Positions 4,634-7,621 of a DNA stretch of 7,621 nucleotides are shown piece by piece. The DNA is from Candidatus Atribacteria bacterium 1244-E10-H5-B2 (lineage in GTDB: Bacteria; Atribacterota; JS1; SB-45; 34-128). The translations under genes were made by a program, and so were the position numbers. The stretch is taken from NCBI GenBank assembly GCA_003575245.1, contig NMQN01000889.1, positions 1 through 7,621 of the forward strand, in the 5' to 3' direction. The notes beneath the pieces are model-generated. The model made no database searches and was not told where the DNA came from. It saw nothing but the letters and a program-made list of their open reading frames with translations. Every line of letters starts with the position of its first letter. Position 1 is the stretch's first letter.

Positions 4634-7621
4634 TTAAATCAACTCCTCTGATAAGATCAATGATTCTCTACCTTCATCAATTTTCTTTTCTCTATCAATA
4701 ATATTTAGAAGGTAATTATGGGGAACTTCTTCCTCAAATTCTTTAAATTCTTTATCAAGATTTTTTAAGTCGATTGTTCTAATGGCTTTTGCATATCGAT
4801 CAGGTAAGGCATCCAGTTCTTTTAAAACATAATAGAGGTCTTCTAAATAATCTTTTTTTTCTGGAAGTTTTGTTTTTAGGGCTTCTACTTTGTCTATTGC
4901 TTCTATCTTACCTCTATTTAAAGCGATCTCTTTCCTTTTAGAAAAAAGGTTATCCTTTAATTGTGCATAAATTGCATCAAATATTTTACTTGTTTTTTCT
5001 GCCTTTTCAGAGATTTCCGCTTCGAATATTTTAAATGCCTCAGCAGCACCCAGGGGGATGCATTCTTTGGGAGATTGGCTAAATTTAAAAACATATTCAT
5101 CACCTTTTTTACCAAATACTACTACTCCTGAACGATCTTTCTTTGTTGTTCGTCTAATTCTCGACCTTTTAGAAATATTTAAAGCTTCTTCAATAAGTTC
5201 TGGTTCGGTTACGCGTAATTTTTTAATAAAATTCTCATATTTAGTTTCAGGTGATAGTTCCTCTTGATTTTTAAAAGCCTCCCGGAATTGTTTTGCAAAG
5301 AAAGTTCTAAGTTCTTCATCTTTGGTGAGTACTTTTGTATCTTCACCAAAAAGTGCATGTACCATAGCAATTTTTAAGGTAGAAATCTGCTTAACGCGGA
5401 TTTCTCTTTCGCCTGTTGCAGTGGGAAAGAAATTATAAATAAAAAGTTCCTCAAAAACTTTTTTATTAATACGGTTTATTCGTCCAACCCTTTGAATTAC
5501 TCTTGTTGGATTGTAAGGAATATCATAGTTAAAAACAATACCAGCCCGGTGCAGGTTAAATCCTTCGGAAATTGCATCTGTGGCTATTAATACATCAAAA
5601 TCATTTTTTTGGATTTTTGCTCCTGCATCAAAATTTTCTTTTATTGCTCTTTTATTTTTTTGGCTGGCATCAGAAGAAGAATATTTAAAAACCCTTAAAT
5701 TATGCTTTAATTTTTCAAATAAATAATCAGCTGTATCCGCGAATTCTGTAAAGGCAACTATTTTTCTATTAGAATCTTCCCTTAATTTTTGTTTCACTAT
5801 TGAAGTAAAATGCTCAAGCTTTGGGTCTTTGGGAAAGCCATTACTAAACCATTTTTCACGTATATCTTTAAGTATTTTAATATCTTTCTCTACGTCTTCA
5901 ATAAATCCTTTTCTGATTTCCTTTTTATCAATAAGCCATAAACCTTTTTCTTTGTAACTTTTTAACTCCTCATCTAATATAATATCTTTAAGTTCTTCAT
6001 CTATGTCTTCTCCTGTAGCTTCCAAAAGAGCATCCACATCAGGTAATTTCCCTTTTTTATATATCGGTACTTTCCCTACTCTTTCATACCAATCATGGAT
6101 AATTTCAGAAGATTTAATTATAGAATCTAAGGTTGACTGGAAAGCATAGATGGAACTTTCAAATCGGCGTACAATCAAACGTCTCATAAATTTGGCTAAA
6201 TTCATTTGGGTCTGCTTCAACAGATTTTCATCAACACCCATTTCCTTAGCTATTTTTTCTCGGTATTTCTCAAAATTCTTTATATAACTTGTTGGCATAT
6301 ATCTTGCACCAATAAATCCAGCTTCTTCGTCATCTTCAGGAGCAATAGTTTCCAGTGTATCTTTATAAAGGTCGCTTAATTCTTGTAAGTCATATTCGAG
6401 AAGTTCCGGTTCATTAACTTTGGGGAAAAAAATGTTCTGTTGTTCTAAATCTTTTCTGTATTCTTCTATGCCATCCAAATCTAATCGGGACCGCCTTATA
6501 ACGAGGGGGGACAAAATATTTCTAATTTCATCAGCTACTTTTTTTATACGAGCAGTAATAGCAATATCACTTTCTCTCTTATCTTTTTGTATTTCTTTGA
6601 TTTCTTTATACTCAGAAATAAGTTTTTTAAATTGATAGGAAAGATTATCAACTGTCTGAATGGTTGACCTTGTAGGAATTTGAAATAATTTAACCATAGA
6701 AAAAATATCCTGTGGCCGGTTATTGAATGGGGTAGCAGATAGCAATACAATTTTGTTGCGCTGGCAGAGTTTATGAAGATTAGCATAATCTATGGTAAGT
6801 TCATTCCTGTATTTGTGAGCTTCATCTATGATTAATAATTTCTCTTCATCTTGATCACTTTCTTCTATGGCTTGCTCAATTTTCCCGCTACTATATACTT
6901 TAGCAGGAAATTCAAAATCGAAACAATAGTCTACCCATTGGCTTTTTAAATGGGGTGGCGCTATAACGATGGTCTTAATATTAAGATTGTAGGCTATCGC
7001 TGAGGCGATAATACTTTTCCCTAATCCCACAACATCAGCAACAATAACCCCATTATGCCGTTGAATGACATCAAGGGCTTTCTTCACAGCATCAATTTGA
7101 TATTTAAGATTTATATATTTTCCCCTTGTAATTTCAGCCGGTAGCCTTATGGAATCTTTTATATGTTCGTCAAAATATTCCTGTAATACCCGTATATATA
7201 ATAGAAATGGTTTGGGGAGTTTATCTATCCATATTTTTTCCACTACATTGTATAAAAACCCATCGATATTATTTTTGTCTACAATTGTAACAGAGTTTTC
7301 CCATAAATCCCGGAATATTTTATAGGCTTCTGAAAAGTTTATTGAATCACGAAAAACTACATTAATCTCAAATCTACCTCTTAGCCCTGCCCTTGATAAA
7401 TTACTTGAACCGGTAATGACTGTTCCGGGATAATCTCCGCCTTGATTAAATTCTTTCTGGTTTTCAAAAATATATAGTTTAGCATGATTCGGCTGTAAAG
7501 TTTTTTTAATTTCCAGCGTACCATTTTTTATTTTATTTAAAAATAGCCTAAATGCTTCTTGTTTTTCTTCCGAGTCAAAAAAATCAGTATCATTAAAAAG
7601 GGTAACCAGGGATTTATAATA
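4634..7621 (-). CDS. PLD-nuclease/SNF2 (HepA-type) helicase fusion, 5' end cut by the window edge
   Basis: Probable ATP-driven DNA translocase with a fused phosphodiesterase/nuclease domain, the restriction arm of a restriction-modification-like module. The frame is open to the right edge, giving 995 visible residues. Residues 46-48 (HAK) followed by GSSNLS at 71-76 and a Glu at 85 form one HKD half-site of the phospholipase D superfamily; the usual HxKx4D Asp is Glu53. The helicase follows: Q-like YQIDAV near 174, Walker A GLGKS at 199-203, DEAH at 266-269, SAT at 295-297, motif V ATDAISEGFN at 680-689, motif VI QRVGRINRI at 710-718. A charged insertion of about 300 residues separates the two RecA-like lobes, as is usual for large HepA-like proteins, and a Lys/Glu-rich helical tail ends the chain. 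A GTG at 7243 could be taken as the start, but it lacks a ribosome-binding site and would cut off the HKD motif. The true start, and any second HKD half, lie outside. The methyltransferase follows at once in the same frame. Helicase and PLD assignments are firm; the substrate is inferred. Confidence 0.93.
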   Translation of the reverse strand, partial: YYKSLVTLFNDTDFFDSEEKQEAFRLFLNKIKNGTLEIKKTLQPNHAKLYIFENQKEFNQGGDYPGTVITGSSNLSRAGLRGRFEINVVFRDSINFSEAYKIFRDLWENSVTIVDKNNIDGFLYNVVEKIWIDKLPKPFLLYIRVLQEYFDEHIKDSIRLPAEITRGKYINLKYQIDAVKKALDVIQRHNGVIVADVVGLGKSIIASAIAYNLNIKTIVIAPPHLKSQWVDYCFDFEFPAKVYSSGKIEQAIEESDQDEEKLLIIDEAHKYRNELTIDYANLHKLCQRNKIVLLSATPFNNRPQDIFSMVKLFQIPTRSTIQTVDNLSYQFKKLISEYKEIKEIQKDKRESDIAITARIKKVADEIRNILSPLVIRRSRLDLDGIEEYRKDLEQQNIFFPKVNEPELLEYDLQELSDLYKDTLETIAPEDDEEAGFIGARYMPTSYIKNFEKYREKIAKEMGVDENLLKQTQMNLAKFMRRLIVRRFESSIYAFQSTLDSIIKSSEIIHDWYERVGKVPIYKKGKLPDVDALLEATGEDIDEELKDIILDEELKSYKEKGLWLIDKKEIRKGFIEDVEKDIKILKDIREKWFSNGFPKDPKLEHFTSIVKQKLREDSNRKIVAFTEFADTADYLFEKLKHNLRVFKYSSSDASQKNKRAIKENFDAGAKIQKNDFDVLIATDAISEGFNLHRAGIVFNYDIPYNPTRVIQRVGRINRINKKVFEELFIYNFFPTATGEREIRVKQISTLKIAMVHALFGEDTKVLTKDEELRTFFAKQFREAFKNQEELSPETKYENFIKKLRVTEPELIEEALNISKRSRIRRTTKKDRSGVVVFGKKGDEYVFKFSQSPKECIPLGAAEAFKIFEAEISEKAEKTSKIFDAIYAQLKDNLFSKRKEIALNRGKIEAIDKVEALKTKLPEKKDYLEDLYYVLKELDALPDRYAKAIRTIDLKNLDKEFKEFEEEVPHNYLLNIIDREKKIDEGRESLILSEELI
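4643..4649 (-). promoter_or_regulatory. Ribosome-binding site for the methyltransferase, inside the helicase 3' end
   Basis: The minus strand reads AGAGGAG, a near-perfect Shine-Dalgarno sequence, within the last codons of the helicase (Ser-Glu-Glu-Leu-Ile-stop). It is 9 bases from the ATT at 4631-4633 and 12 bases from the ATT at 4628-4630, but 72 bases from the first TTG. Its position argues for translational coupling and for a start directly after the helicase stop. Confidence 0.7.

Noticed and set aside
4445..4651. Plus-strand open frame of 68 codons across the helicase/methylase junction
   Set aside because: It is antisense to both genes' coding ends, Phe/Leu/Ile-rich by chance, and has no convincing ribosome-binding site.
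6505..6510. C6 run in the helicase (also C6 at 3785-3790 in the methylase and A8 at 4853-4860) as phase-variation tracts
   Set aside because: Runs of this length are common in AT-rich genomes and shorter than typical phase-variable tracts; both frames are intact.
2013..6786. Short open frames of 60-80 codons inside the helicase and methylase genes (2013-2249, 3534-3716, 5058-5267, 6420-6635 plus; 6544-6786 minus)
   Set aside because: All lie wholly inside two genes with clear motifs and have shadow-like composition without ribosome-binding sites.

Overview
All recognisable genes lie on the minus strand, so transcription runs from the right edge towards the left. The DNA is AT-rich. Ribosome-binding sites are purine-rich and strong (AGAGGAG, AGAGGTGA), and proteins are rich in Lys, Ile and Glu. 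This suggests a low-GC bacterium of Clostridia/Firmicutes type, although a low-GC archaeon or a candidate phylum cannot be excluded. The content is accessory: a restriction or defence module next to two small nuclease-like genes and a decayed gene end.

Right two-thirds (7621 to 1310): a two-gene DNA restriction-modification-like module. The upstream gene is cut by the window edge. It encodes a phospholipase-D-type (HKD) nuclease domain fused to a large SNF2/HepA-type helicase. An obvious GTG 'start' at 7243 is false, because the reading frame stays open to the window edge and carries the HxK...GSSNLS signature. Directly behind its TAA stop, in the same reading frame, comes a large Eco57I-like (gamma-class) N6-adenine methyltransferase with its own C-terminal target-recognition region. 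No ATG, GTG or TTG lies near its strong ribosome-binding site. The best start is an ATT codon touching the helicase stop; a TTG 63 bases further on has no ribosome-binding site. The order nuclease - helicase - methyltransferase - target recognition is that of the single-chain Type ISP enzymes, but here with a PLD nuclease and a stop codon in the middle. Separately, the combination of SNF2 helicase, Eco57I-type methylase and PLD nuclease recalls DISARM components. The rest of DISARM (DrmA, DrmB) is not visible.

Middle (1309 to 956): no intact gene. The minus strand holds about 97 codons that read as the C-terminal end of a protein. It lacks its 5' part and is broken by a one-base shift at a G4 run. 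It begins at the methyltransferase stop, so it marks a likely recombination boundary of the module.

Left (955 to 1): two probable co-transcribed genes 22 bases apart. The first is a 176-residue protein of PD-(D/E)XK-like, Holliday-resolvase-like appearance with an Arg where Glu/Gln is expected. The second starts at 402 behind a very good ribosome-binding site, runs off the left edge, and carries a fuller PD-(D/E)XK signature (GDAD...EAK). In hand-counted 60-base samples the left region is more GC-rich (about 35-45%) than the helicase/methylase region (about 27-40%), in keeping with a mosaic origin. No tRNA, rRNA, CRISPR array, insertion sequence or convincing terminator was seen.
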